Positions 50,185 to 58,426 of a stretch of DNA of 64,000 nucleotides are shown in pieces (the first letter of the stretch is position 1; each line of letters starts with the position of its first letter). The stretch spans positions 6,174 to 70,173 of the forward strand of contig DFFM01000037.1 in the NCBI GenBank assembly GCA_002369515.1, read 5' to 3'. The translations under genes and the position numbers were made by a program. The stretch comes from Prevotella sp. UBA3776 (GTDB lineage: Bacteria; Bacteroidota; Bacteroidia; Bacteroidales; Bacteroidaceae). Under the pieces are notes generated by a model. The model ran no database searches. It saw only the letters and a program-made list of their open reading frames with translations, and had not been told where the DNA came from.

Positions 50185-50373
50185 ATGTGGCAAACTGTTA
50201 TCGTCGTGGCGGCAGTGGCCTCAGCCGTTGGATATGCCGGAATCAGAATCGTTGAAGCGTTTCGTGCGCCCCACGATCCTTGCAGCGGTTGCCAAGGCTG
50301 TGCGCTCAGCAAAGCGAAGCGCAAAGTAGAGGCGCGCAAAAAAAACTGCGAAAAATTTGGCAGAACAAAATAA
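50185..50373 (+). CDS. FeoB-associated Cys-rich membrane protein
   Basis: Protein of 62 residues with one N-terminal membrane helix (VIVVAAVASAVGYAGIRIV) and a Cys pair cluster, DPCSGCQGCALSK, followed by a basic tail. It matches the FeoB-associated family, usually encoded beside the ferrous iron permease FeoB; no feo gene is visible in this window, so this is an orphan copy. The role in iron transport is inferred from the family. The -33 element of the tRNA-Cys promoter lies inside its last codons. Confidence 0.8.
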   Translation: MWQTVIVVAAVASAVGYAGIRIVEAFRAPHDPCSGCQGCALSKAKRKVEARKKNCEKFGRTK

Positions 50374-50387
50374 ATGCATTACCTTTG
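50356..50387 (+). promoter_or_regulatory. tRNA-Cys promoter
   Basis: TTTG at 50356-50359, a 20-nt spacer and TACCTTTG at 50380-50387, followed by CATCCGCAAA. The -33 element overlaps the 3' end of the preceding CDS. Confidence 0.8.
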
Positions 50388-50404
50388 CATCCGCAAACCA
50401 AAAC

Positions 50405-50476
50405 GGTGCGTTGGATGAGTGGCTTAGTCAACGGTCTGCAAAACCGTCAACGGCGGTTCGAATCCGCCACGCACCT
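50405..50476 (+). tRNA. tRNA-Cys (GCA)
   Basis: 72-nt tRNA. Acceptor GGTGCGT/ACGCACC, anticodon stem ACGGT/ACCGT, loop CTGCAAA with anticodon GCA. The discriminator is T, the known identity base for cysteine. CCA is not encoded. Confidence 0.95.
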
Positions 50477-50611
50477 CGCAGAAGATGGTGGAAAGGTTGA
50501 GAAGTTCTGTAAGGGATTTTTACAACATTCCACCTTTTTCTTTGCGCCAACGCTCATCGCCCGCCACCCATCACCCAATTCAATAACGTAAACCCGAACA
50601 CTCAAAAAAAT

Positions 50612-51082
50612 ATGGGATACATCGAACAAAACCTCATGGAAGGTGAGCAAATCATCACCCGTGCTCAGCTCCACTACATTGTCTATTGGAAGCCTGCCCT
50701 CATGATTTTGGCAGCCCTCATTCTCTTTGTGTTCCAAATATCGCCCGAGGTCTATACCTACCAGGGCTATTTGGCCGCCATCCTGCTGGTCATTTCCGGC
50801 ATCAGCATCTTCGTGATTCACGGCAACAGGAAGTACATTCTCACCAACCGCCGACTCATCGAGAAAGTTGGCATTGTCCGCCGCGAGTCGCGCGAGATTC
50901 TGCTGCGCAAGTGCGAAGGTGTTCAGCTCAGCCAGAGCATCATGGGGCGCATCCTCGACTATGGTACAGTGACCGTCTCGACTACAGGCGAGGCCGAAAA
51001 CGAGTATCGCTACATCCAGGCTCCGGTGCGTTTCCAAACGCTCATCAACCAGCAGATTGACCGTCTGCGTGACGACTCTTAG
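50612..51082 (+). CDS. PH domain-containing membrane protein (YdbS-like)
   Basis: Protein of 156 residues with two N-terminal membrane helices (YWKPALMILAALILFVFQI and YLAAILLVISGISIFVI) and a bacterial PH domain: RKYILTNRRLIEKVGIVRRESREILLRKCEGVQLSQSIMGRILDYGTVTVSTTG. The family includes YdbS/YdbT proteins; their role is unknown, with links to membrane stress. It is a single gene behind the tRNA-Cys gene; a perfect 13-bp hairpin at 51140-51173, part of the 21-bp repeat tract, ends it. Confidence 0.85.
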   Translation: MGYIEQNLMEGEQIITRAQLHYIVYWKPALMILAALILFVFQISPEVYTYQGYLAAILLVISGISIFVIHGNRKYILTNRRLIEKVGIVRRESREILLRKCEGVQLSQSIMGRILDYGTVTVSTTGEAENEYRYIQAPVRFQTLINQQIDRLRDDS

Positions 51083-51139
51083 GGCAATGGAAGCATCTTG
51101 CTGAGTTTTTGGGAAATCCAATGCTGAGTTTTAGATAGC

Positions 51140-51395
51140 GGCGTCGGGAGATATTTTTTTATCTCCCGACGCCGTTTTTTTATTTCACGGCGATACGTTC
51201 AAATTTTCTAGAGAATTTGATGACAACTCATGACTTTATGAAAACCACTCAAATCTATATGAAAACCACTCGTGGCGTTGCAGTCTTGACTCGTGGCGTT
51301 GCAATTCCAATCCTCGGCTTTATTTCCCATACTCATGTTATGGCGAAAACCGTTGTTGGCGCTCTGTGAACGACGCTCCGCAATCTTTTTCCGCT
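51140..51395. repeat. 21-bp-periodic intergenic repeat, copy 3
   Basis: The tract starts with a hairpin, GGCGTCGGGAGAT and its inverse around T7 (51140-51173). Units at 51161 and 51182 hold the core GGCGATACGTTCAAATT and TTCTAGAGAATTTGA. After one 24-nt step, units continue at 51227, 51248, 51269, 51290, 51311 and 51332: pairs CTCATGACTTT/CTCAAATCTAT (both ending ATGAAAACCA) and two CTCGTGGCGTTGCA units. It occupies most of the 465-nt gap before the large helicase gene. Confidence 0.8.
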
Positions 51396-51422
51396 CCATT
51401 GCAAAAAAACTGTAGCAACGTG

Positions 51423-51453
51423 TTGCCACTCTTTGTTTTTTTTACTATCTTTG
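51423..51453 (+). promoter_or_regulatory. Promoter of the large helicase gene
   Basis: TTG at 51423-51425, 20 nt, then TATCTTTG at 51446-51453, an exact -7 match. The leader to the ATG at 51548 is about 90 nt. Confidence 0.6.
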
Positions 51454-51547
51454 CCATGTCTTATTTATAAATTAGGTGAAAGTGGCTTGCGCCGACTCTC
51501 ACCCTGGGTTTGGACAACGAATCATCAATTCTGTTTTTTTATCGAAT

Positions 51548-54500
51548 ATGGCAGAGACAAACGGAGCGGGAAAGGTTTCTCCTGCAGGCAATGAAAAATT
51601 GAAAGTAGTGGCAGACTATCTGCCACGGGTGAACTATGCGCTGCTGCACAATGGGGTGCGCGTGATGAACTATTGCGACATAGAGAATGTCTGCGGCGAA
51701 GACTTGCGTGGAGTCGTCGTCAGTGTGGAAGGCCCCATGCTGAAAGGCAGCGAAACGGCTGTCGAACTGATTCCGCGCGACCAGACGGTACACGTTGGAA
51801 ACCTGCAGTTGGTGCCCGACATCGACTCGCTGCTTCAGCTGACCGAGGCTGTGAGCACTACGTTCACGCTGAAGGTGGCCTGTGGGCAGGAGGTGCTCTT
51901 CGAGTCGAGCTACCCCATTGCGTTGCTGGCTTTCGACGAGTGGCCGGGCACAGGCATCCTGCCGACGGTGCTCTCGGCGTTTGTCACACCCAACGACACT
52001 GCCGTTCCGGGGCTGCTCACCGAGGCAGCGGGGTGGCTGGAGAAGATGACGGGCAGCAGTGCCCTCGACGAATACCAGACGCGCGACTCCAACCGTGTGC
52101 GCGCCATGGTGGCGGCTGTCTATAAGGCCGTGCAGAGCCGTGGCATTGTCTATTCGGCACCGCCTGCCAGTTTCCAGAGTGAGGGCCAGCGCGTCAGACT
52201 GCCCGAGAAAGTGGTCGCCGACAAGCTGGCCACCTGCATGGACACCACGCTGCTCATGGCTTCGTGCATGGAAGCCATGGGGGTGCATCCGCTGCTGGTG
52301 ATGATGAAGGGCCACATCATGGTGGGCGCATGGTTGGTGGACCGCATTTCGGCCAACGCGCTCTCTGACGACAGTGCCCTGCTGCTGAAAGGCTCGGCCG
52401 ACGGAATCAATGAGATAGTGCTGGTGGAAACCACCTTCGTCACCCAAAACGCCACCTTCGAGCAGGCCGCCAACCAGGCCGAGAGCACCCTGCGCAAGGG
52501 CGAAGACGACTTCCTGTTCTTCATCGACGTGGCACGAAGCCGCATGGACGGCATCCGCCCCTTGCCCCAGCGCATCCAGGCCAACGGCCACTGGCAGGTG
52601 AAGAACGACGGGGTGGAGCACCGTGTGGCCGACGAGAAACTGGCCGAGAAAGAACACATCGAGGTAAACATGGAGCAGGGCGCCAAACTCACCAAGCAGC
52701 AGCTTTGGGAGCGCAAACTGCTCGACATATCACTGCGCAACAACCTTACCAACCTGCGCATAGGCAAGCGCGTACTGCCCTTCATTTCGTTCGCCATTGA
52801 GAAGCTAGAGGACCAGATACAGGCCCACGAGGACTACAGCATACTGCCCAAACCCGACGCCGTGAAGGTGGAACCCAACGAATGGGGCATTTACGACTCG
52901 TCGAACTACAAAAACCAGTACGAGAATCTGGTGGTGGAGGGCACCAAGCACAATCAGCTCTACTCTTACTACACCGAGGCCGAGCTGAAGCAAGCCCTGA
53001 AGTTCCTCTACCGAACGTCGCGGACGGTGCTCGAGGAGAACGGTGCCAACTCGCTGTTCCTCACGTTGGGCATACTCAAGTGGTATGAAACGCCCAAGAG
53101 CGTACGCCCGCGTTATGCCCCCATTCTGCTCATGCCGGTGGACATCATCCGCAAGTCGGGCGAGAACTACATCGTGCGCAGCCGCGACGAGGACATCATC
53201 ATGAACGTCACCATGCTCGAGATGCTCAAGCAGCAGTTCAAGATAAACCTCTCCAGCCTTGACCCACTGCCCACCGACGACAGTGGTGTAGATGTGAAGA
53301 AGATACTCACCATCGTGCGCACCCACATCATGGAGCAGGCGCGGTGGGACGTGATAGAGGAAGCCATGCTGGGCATCTTCTCGTTCAACAAGTTCGTCAT
53401 GTGGAACGACATCCACAACAATGCCTCCCGACTGCGCGACAACAAGATTGTGGCCTCGCTGCTCGACCAGCGCGTGGCATGGAAGGAAGATGGCGAAGGT
53501 GTGGATGCCCGTACGGTTGACCGCACCAACGAACCCGCCACCTTCGCCGCCCCGCTCGATGTGGATTCCTCACAGCTGGAAGCTGTGGTGGAGTCGGGCG
53601 AAGGCAAAAGCTTCATTCTTCACGGACCTCCCGGAACGGGCAAGTCGCAAACCATCACCAACATGATTGCCAACGCTCTCTACCACGGCAAGCGTGTGCT
53701 CTTCGTGGCCGAGAAGATGGCCGCCCTCTCGGTGGTGCAGAAACGACTGACCAAGATTGGCCTGGAGCCTTTCTGTCTGGAGATGCACTCCAACAAGGCC
53801 ACCAAGACCCACTTCCTCCACCAACTCGACATGGCTCTCAACGTGGCCCACTTCAAGTCGTCGGAACAGTATGCCGAAACTTCGCGACAACTCTTCGAAC
53901 AGCGCAAACAGCTCATTGGCTACATGGAAGCCCTCCACCGCAAACACTCGTCGGGGCTTTCGCTCTACGACTGCATCACCCACTACCTGGCCATTGAGGG
54001 CGACGAGCTGCGACTGCCCCTCGAGCAGCTCAGCCGCGTGAACGGGCAGACGCTCGAACAGCAGGGCGAAGAGATAGCTTCGCTCGACACCGTGTTTCAG
54101 GTGACGGGCCAACCCTCGCAGCATCCGCTCAAGGGGCTCGACATTCGCGATGCCTCGCTTGCCGCCATGGAAAAGGCCGACAAGCAGTTGCGCCAGATGG
54201 TGTCGGTGGTGGGCAAGGCCGCCCGCTGGCCGTCGTTCTTCGACCGCAAGGAATGGCTCGAGAAAGCCGCTGTGCTGAAACAGGTGGAAGCCGTAGAGAA
54301 AGAAGTCACCGGACAGTACGACAAGAGTGTGCTTGGCGAGGATGTCGTCGCACTGAAGACGCGCTGGGCCGAAGTGCAGGACAAGTGGTTCCTGCCGCGT
54401 TTCTTTGCCAAGCGGGGACTCATGAAAGCGCTGCGTGTATTCAGAAAGGACATGTCGGCCGACGAAATCGACCCGCTCATCGGGCGGCTGGAGCAACGCA

Positions 54501-57040
54501 ATGGCCTGCTCGACCAGTGCAAGGCTCTGCTCGACCCCTTGGGAGCCGACCGCGAAGAGGCTGCCCAGACGGCCAAGACGTTGAGCGACATGATTGAAGG
54601 GCTGAAACCCGTGTGCCGTTTCGACACGTCCAACATGACCCGCGTGAACGAACAACTGCCCACGTGGATTGCCCATCTGGACGAAGCAAGGCTGTGGTCG
54701 CAGTGGAGTGTGCGCAAACTCAAACTCGAAGAACAGCAGTTGCAGCCCGTGGTGGATGCCATCGAGAATCAGGGCAAGACGGGCAGCGAGGCTTCCGACG
54801 CGCTCCGCAAAGGGGTCTATCACCAGCTGGCACTGAAAAACATCGATGCCGACCCCACACTGCAGATGTTCAACGGACTCATCTTCGAGGACATGATTGA
54901 CAAATACCGACAGCTGGCCGCACAGTTCCAGGAACTCACCAAACAGGAGCTCTATTGCCGTTTGGCATCTGCCATTCCCAACATGACCATCGAGGCGGCC
55001 AACACCTCGGAGGTGGGAATACTCAAACGAAACATCAAGAACAACGGACGCGCCACGAGCATACGCCAAATCATCGACCAAATACCCACGCTGCTGCCCA
55101 AACTCTGCCCCTGCATGCTGATGAGCCCCATCTCGGTGGCACAGTACATCGACCTGAACAACGACAAGTTCGACCTGGTCATCTTCGACGAAGCGTCGCA
55201 GATGCCCACCAGCGAGAGCATCGGCGCCATTGCCCGAGGCAAGGCTCTCGTCGTCGTGGGCGACCCCATGCAGATGCCCCCCACCAGCTTCTTCAAGACA
55301 TCGGCCACCGACGAGGAAGATGCCGACATTGAGGACATGGAGAGCATTCTGGACGACTGCATCACGCTGTCCATCCCCTCGCGCTACCTGTCGTGGCACT
55401 ACCGCAGCAAGCACGAGAGCCTCATCGCTTTCAGCAATGCCCAGTACTATGACAGCCGTCTGACCACCTTCCCCTCCGTGGACGACCGCGTGTCGAAGGT
55501 GCAGCTCGTTCACGTCGATGGCGTTTATGACAAGAGCCACTCGCGTTGCAACCGCGCTGAGGCCGAGGCCATCGTCGGCGAGATAGTGCGCCGCCTGAGC
55601 GACGACAAACTCTGCGAGCGAAGCATTGGCGTGGTGTCGTTCAGTCTGGTGCAGCAAAACCTCATCGAAGACATCCTCATTGAAACACTGGCCAAGCAAC
55701 CCAAGCTGGAGGAGCGCGCCTTCCACTCGGCCGAGCCCATCTTCATCAAGAACTTGGAGAATGTGCAGGGCGACGAGCGCGACGTCATCCTTTTCAGCGT
55801 GGGCTATGGTCCCGACAAGAACGGCAACGTGAGCATGAACTTCGGCCCGCTGAACAACAGTGGCGGAGAACGACGCCTGAATGTGGCCGTGAGCCGCGCC
55901 CGCTACGAGATGATGATTTTCTCCACGCTGCGCCCCGAGCAGATTGACCTCAACCGCTCCAAGGCCCGCGGAGTGGAAGGGCTGAAGCGTTTCCTCGAGT
56001 TTGCACAGAACGGGCGGTTGCCCATCATTGCCAACACCAAGGAGGCTGCAGGCAACAATCCGTCGGCTAAAACTGCCGACCTGCATACCGTGACCACCCA
56101 GCTGGCCGACATCCTCCGCCGCAACGGCTACACCGTTGACATGAACGTGGGACGGTCGCACTTCAAGGTGGACCTGGCCGTGCTCGACCCCACCGACGAG
56201 GGACGCTACTTGCTGGGCATCCTTTGCGATGGCCCCAGCTACTACGAGACGAAGACCGCCCGCGACCGCGAAATCACTCAACCCTCGGTGCTCAACATGC
56301 TCAACTGGAACATCATGCGCCTGTGGTCGGTTGACTGGTTTGAAAACCGACAGAAGGTAACCGACCGCATCATGACCCGACTGCGCGAACTGGAGAAAGC
56401 CAAGCCCGAGGACAAGAATCCCGCCCCGCTCAAGATGCAGCCCGTGAAATTCTTCAACGTGGCCGACCAGCCCGTAGAGAACCCAGCAGAAGGCATCGCA
56501 GTGGAGTATCAGTTCACCACGCTCAACGTGCCCGCCCATTCGGGCGACCTCAACTACCTGCTCAGCCACGACGCGCAGGTGAAGAAGCACGTAGAACGCA
56601 TCATCAGCACCGAGCAGCCCATCTCGTTGAGCCTTCTCGTCAAGCATATCGCCAACGTTTGGGAGGTGTCCAAGGGGGTGAAGCTCAAGGACAAGGTGGC
56701 TCAACTGGCCATGTCGGTGGCTTTCTTCGATTCCAACCAGGCTGGCGACAACCCCTGCTACTGGATGGATCGCGCGAAGGCTGACGCCTACAAGCAGTTC
56801 CGCACCGAGTCGGGGCGTGATGCTGCCGACATCCCCGTCGTCGAAGTGATGAATGCCATCATGTTTGCCATCGGTCAGCAGGTGTCTGTGCCCACTGACG
56901 ACCTGAAGCGACAGATAGCCCAGCTCTTTGGCTTTGCCCGCCGTACACCCAAAACCGATGCCATGGTGGACACCGCCCTCGGTAGGTTGCTCAAGCTGGG
57001 AACTCTCGAACAGAAAGAAGGCTCGGTGGTAATCCCTTAA
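51548..57040 (+). CDS. Giant DUF4011/DUF3320-type SF1 helicase-nuclease
   Basis: Protein of 1830 residues. Domains in order: an N-terminal beta-rich part (1-180); a transglutaminase-like fold near 190-290 with a Cys motif TCMDTTLLMASCMEAMG and a His motif KGHIMVGAWL; a DUF4011-like region near 380-560 (RKLLDISLRNNLTNLRIGKR); an SF1 motor with Walker A HGPPGTGKSQTITN near 690, Walker B VIFDEASQMPT near 1213, and late motifs VGDPMQMPPTSFF, SWHYRSKHESLIAFSN, VQGDERDVILFSVGYG and RRLNVAVSRAR. Then a Vsr/MTES_1575-like nuclease near 1534 (VGRSHFKVDLAVLDP, GILCDG) and a C-terminal DUF3320-like wHTH. Such single-gene helicase-nucleases are suspected defence proteins. The ATG at 51548 is preferred to a GTG at 51476. 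Confidence 0.85.
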   Translation: MAETNGAGKVSPAGNEKLKVVADYLPRVNYALLHNGVRVMNYCDIENVCGEDLRGVVVSVEGPMLKGSETAVELIPRDQTVHVGNLQLVPDIDSLLQLTEAVSTTFTLKVACGQEVLFESSYPIALLAFDEWPGTGILPTVLSAFVTPNDTAVPGLLTEAAGWLEKMTGSSALDEYQTRDSNRVRAMVAAVYKAVQSRGIVYSAPPASFQSEGQRVRLPEKVVADKLATCMDTTLLMASCMEAMGVHPLLVMMKGHIMVGAWLVDRISANALSDDSALLLKGSADGINEIVLVETTFVTQNATFEQAANQAESTLRKGEDDFLFFIDVARSRMDGIRPLPQRIQANGHWQVKNDGVEHRVADEKLAEKEHIEVNMEQGAKLTKQQLWERKLLDISLRNNLTNLRIGKRVLPFISFAIEKLEDQIQAHEDYSILPKPDAVKVEPNEWGIYDSSNYKNQYENLVVEGTKHNQLYSYYTEAELKQALKFLYRTSRTVLEENGANSLFLTLGILKWYETPKSVRPRYAPILLMPVDIIRKSGENYIVRSRDEDIIMNVTMLEMLKQQFKINLSSLDPLPTDDSGVDVKKILTIVRTHIMEQARWDVIEEAMLGIFSFNKFVMWNDIHNNASRLRDNKIVASLLDQRVAWKEDGEGVDARTVDRTNEPATFAAPLDVDSSQLEAVVESGEGKSFILHGPPGTGKSQTITNMIANALYHGKRVLFVAEKMAALSVVQKRLTKIGLEPFCLEMHSNKATKTHFLHQLDMALNVAHFKSSEQYAETSRQLFEQRKQLIGYMEALHRKHSSGLSLYDCITHYLAIEGDELRLPLEQLSRVNGQTLEQQGEEIASLDTVFQVTGQPSQHPLKGLDIRDASLAAMEKADKQLRQMVSVVGKAARWPSFFDRKEWLEKAAVLKQVEAVEKEVTGQYDKSVLGEDVVALKTRWAEVQDKWFLPRFFAKRGLMKALRVFRKDMSADEIDPLIGRLEQRNGLLDQCKALLDPLGADREEAAQTAKTLSDMIEGLKPVCRFDTSNMTRVNEQLPTWIAHLDEARLWSQWSVRKLKLEEQQLQPVVDAIENQGKTGSEASDALRKGVYHQLALKNIDADPTLQMFNGLIFEDMIDKYRQLAAQFQELTKQELYCRLASAIPNMTIEAANTSEVGILKRNIKNNGRATSIRQIIDQIPTLLPKLCPCMLMSPISVAQYIDLNNDKFDLVIFDEASQMPTSESIGAIARGKALVVVGDPMQMPPTSFFKTSATDEEDADIEDMESILDDCITLSIPSRYLSWHYRSKHESLIAFSNAQYYDSRLTTFPSVDDRVSKVQLVHVDGVYDKSHSRCNRAEAEAIVGEIVRRLSDDKLCERSIGVVSFSLVQQNLIEDILIETLAKQPKLEERAFHSAEPIFIKNLENVQGDERDVILFSVGYGPDKNGNVSMNFGPLNNSGGERRLNVAVSRARYEMMIFSTLRPEQIDLNRSKARGVEGLKRFLEFAQNGRLPIIANTKEAAGNNPSAKTADLHTVTTQLADILRRNGYTVDMNVGRSHFKVDLAVLDPTDEGRYLLGILCDGPSYYETKTARDREITQPSVLNMLNWNIMRLWSVDWFENRQKVTDRIMTRLRELEKAKPEDKNPAPLKMQPVKFFNVADQPVENPAEGIAVEYQFTTLNVPAHSGDLNYLLSHDAQVKKHVERIISTEQPISLSLLVKHIANVWEVSKGVKLKDKVAQLAMSVAFFDSNQAGDNPCYWMDRAKADAYKQFRTESGRDAADIPVVEVMNAIMFAIGQQVSVPTDDLKRQIAQLFGFARRTPKTDAMVDTALGRLLKLGTLEQKEGSVVIP

Positions 57041-57102
57041 GTCTCATTGGTCCTATAAGTCCCATACGACCCATAAGTCTAATAAGCCCTATAAGCCCCA
57101 TC
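57040..57102. repeat. Seven 9-bp tandem units after the helicase
   Basis: Seven 9-mers of consensus AGYCCCATA start at the last base of the helicase stop codon (TAA at 57038-57040) and run to 57102. Same family as 9033-9122. In the frame of the next gene each gives Ile-(Gly/Ser/Arg)-(Pro/Leu). Confidence 0.85.
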
Positions 57103-57123
57103 ACCCGCACCGTCCGCCTCTAT

Positions 57124-58383
57124 GTGCTCGCAATGCTGCTTGGCATTGGCCAACAGACGAGCGCACAGCCTCGCCCGTCGGGTGGGGGAGGGCGTTGTGT
57201 GGTCATCGACGGCGAAACCCTGTTGCCTGTTTCCCACGTGAGCATCTATGCCCGCGAGAACGGGGCTTTCCACTCGGTCATCACCGATGCCCACGGTCGA
57301 GCCACGGTGAGTTTCCCCTTCCGTCGCATCACCGTGAGCCACCTCAACTACGAGCCTCTGCGCTTGCGGAGACTGGCCGACACCATCAGGCTCACCCCCA
57401 AATACCATCTGGCAGCCGAGGTGGTGGTCAGCAGCGAACCGGCTTGGATTCGCCCTCTGCTCAGACGTTTCGTCAAGCAGAAGAAACTGCGCTACGGCTG
57501 CAAACCACTCACGCTGGCCTATCGTTACGACACGCGGAGCATAGAAGGGCGCAGCTACTATCGCTACAACTCCAACGGACTGCTCAGAATGTACCGCGAG
57601 GAACAGCCCCCCTATGCCATCTGTCAGCGCGAGGGCATCATCACCAGCGTTGACAGTACACGGCTGACCGACCTCACCAATCTGCGGCGCATGCTCTACG
57701 AGGATTTCGTCGGCGAGATGGACAATGGATTCATACGTACCCATCGCTTCGCTGAGAGCGACCGCGAGAACGACCTGTCCGACGACGAGGTGGAACTCAT
57801 CTTCCGTTCCAAGCGCGGGGGTGACGACCGCGGACGATTCGTCATCGATACCGCACGGCTCATCGTGCGCGAAGCAAGGCGCACCATGGGGCTAAAGGCC
57901 AACCGACAGGCACGCGTCTCGGCCACCATGCTCGCTCTCTCGCGCATGATGTCGGGCTACAACATCACTGCATGGGACGTTGACTACGCTGTCAGCTACG
58001 CCCCAACCGACAGCTGCTGGCACCCGCGCGACGTGCGCTACAAGTTCTTCTTCCGGGCCACAGAAAATGTGCGCGAAAAAGAGGAAGCTCGATTCGACAG
58101 TCTCACCGGGGGAGGATTCTCAAACATGGAATCCACGCTCACGCTATTTACACAGGAGTACTCAAAACCCCCTCTTGTTTCCCAGGGGAGGGAAGACTCT
58201 CTCACGCAATCAGCGCACACCCACACCCTCTCGCCGGAAGACGTTGAAGGGGATTCCTTGCCCGTGTTCAAACCTCTGCCACGCACCTGGTATATCAAAA
58301 TCAACACCGACGAGGAGCGTGCTTACGAGATAGAACTCTCTGGCATGCCCGCCCGTTTCGTGCTCCTTAAGGAAGAAGAATGA
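57124..58383 (+). CDS. Carboxypeptidase-regulatory-like-domain protein, hypothetical
   Basis: Exported or envelope protein of about 419 residues. The start is unclear: GTG at 57124 or ATG at 57133 give a short signal (AMLLGIGQQTSAQ), and the frame stays open upstream through the 9-bp repeat but without an ATG. Residues 20-100 look like a beta-sandwich regulatory domain (VVIDGETLLPVSHVSIYARENGAFHSVITDAHGRATVSFPFRRITVSHLNYEPL), as in TonB-plug-associated proteins. The remaining 300 residues have no family I know. Its start is only 84 nt past the helicase gene, and the patatin gene follows after 43 nt. Confidence 0.7.
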   Translation: MLAMLLGIGQQTSAQPRPSGGGGRCVVIDGETLLPVSHVSIYARENGAFHSVITDAHGRATVSFPFRRITVSHLNYEPLRLRRLADTIRLTPKYHLAAEVVVSSEPAWIRPLLRRFVKQKKLRYGCKPLTLAYRYDTRSIEGRSYYRYNSNGLLRMYREEQPPYAICQREGIITSVDSTRLTDLTNLRRMLYEDFVGEMDNGFIRTHRFAESDRENDLSDDEVELIFRSKRGGDDRGRFVIDTARLIVREARRTMGLKANRQARVSATMLALSRMMSGYNITAWDVDYAVSYAPTDSCWHPRDVRYKFFFRATENVREKEEARFDSLTGGGFSNMESTLTLFTQEYSKPPLVSQGREDSLTQSAHTHTLSPEDVEGDSLPVFKPLPRTWYIKINTDEERAYEIELSGMPARFVLLKEEE

Positions 58384-58426
58384 CGCGAGGAAAGGGCTGA
58401 TGAAATAAAGAATAAATAAAAGGTAT

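Noticed and set aside
50099..50329. 76-codon frame overlapping the FeoB-associated gene
   Set aside because: Competing frame with no family; the overlapping 50185 frame has a helix and a CxxCxxC cluster.
53570..56704. Very long open frame (1044 codons) on the minus strand opposite the helicase
   Set aside because: Caused by GC-rich codon use of the plus-strand gene; the translation is His/Val/Leu-rich without domains.
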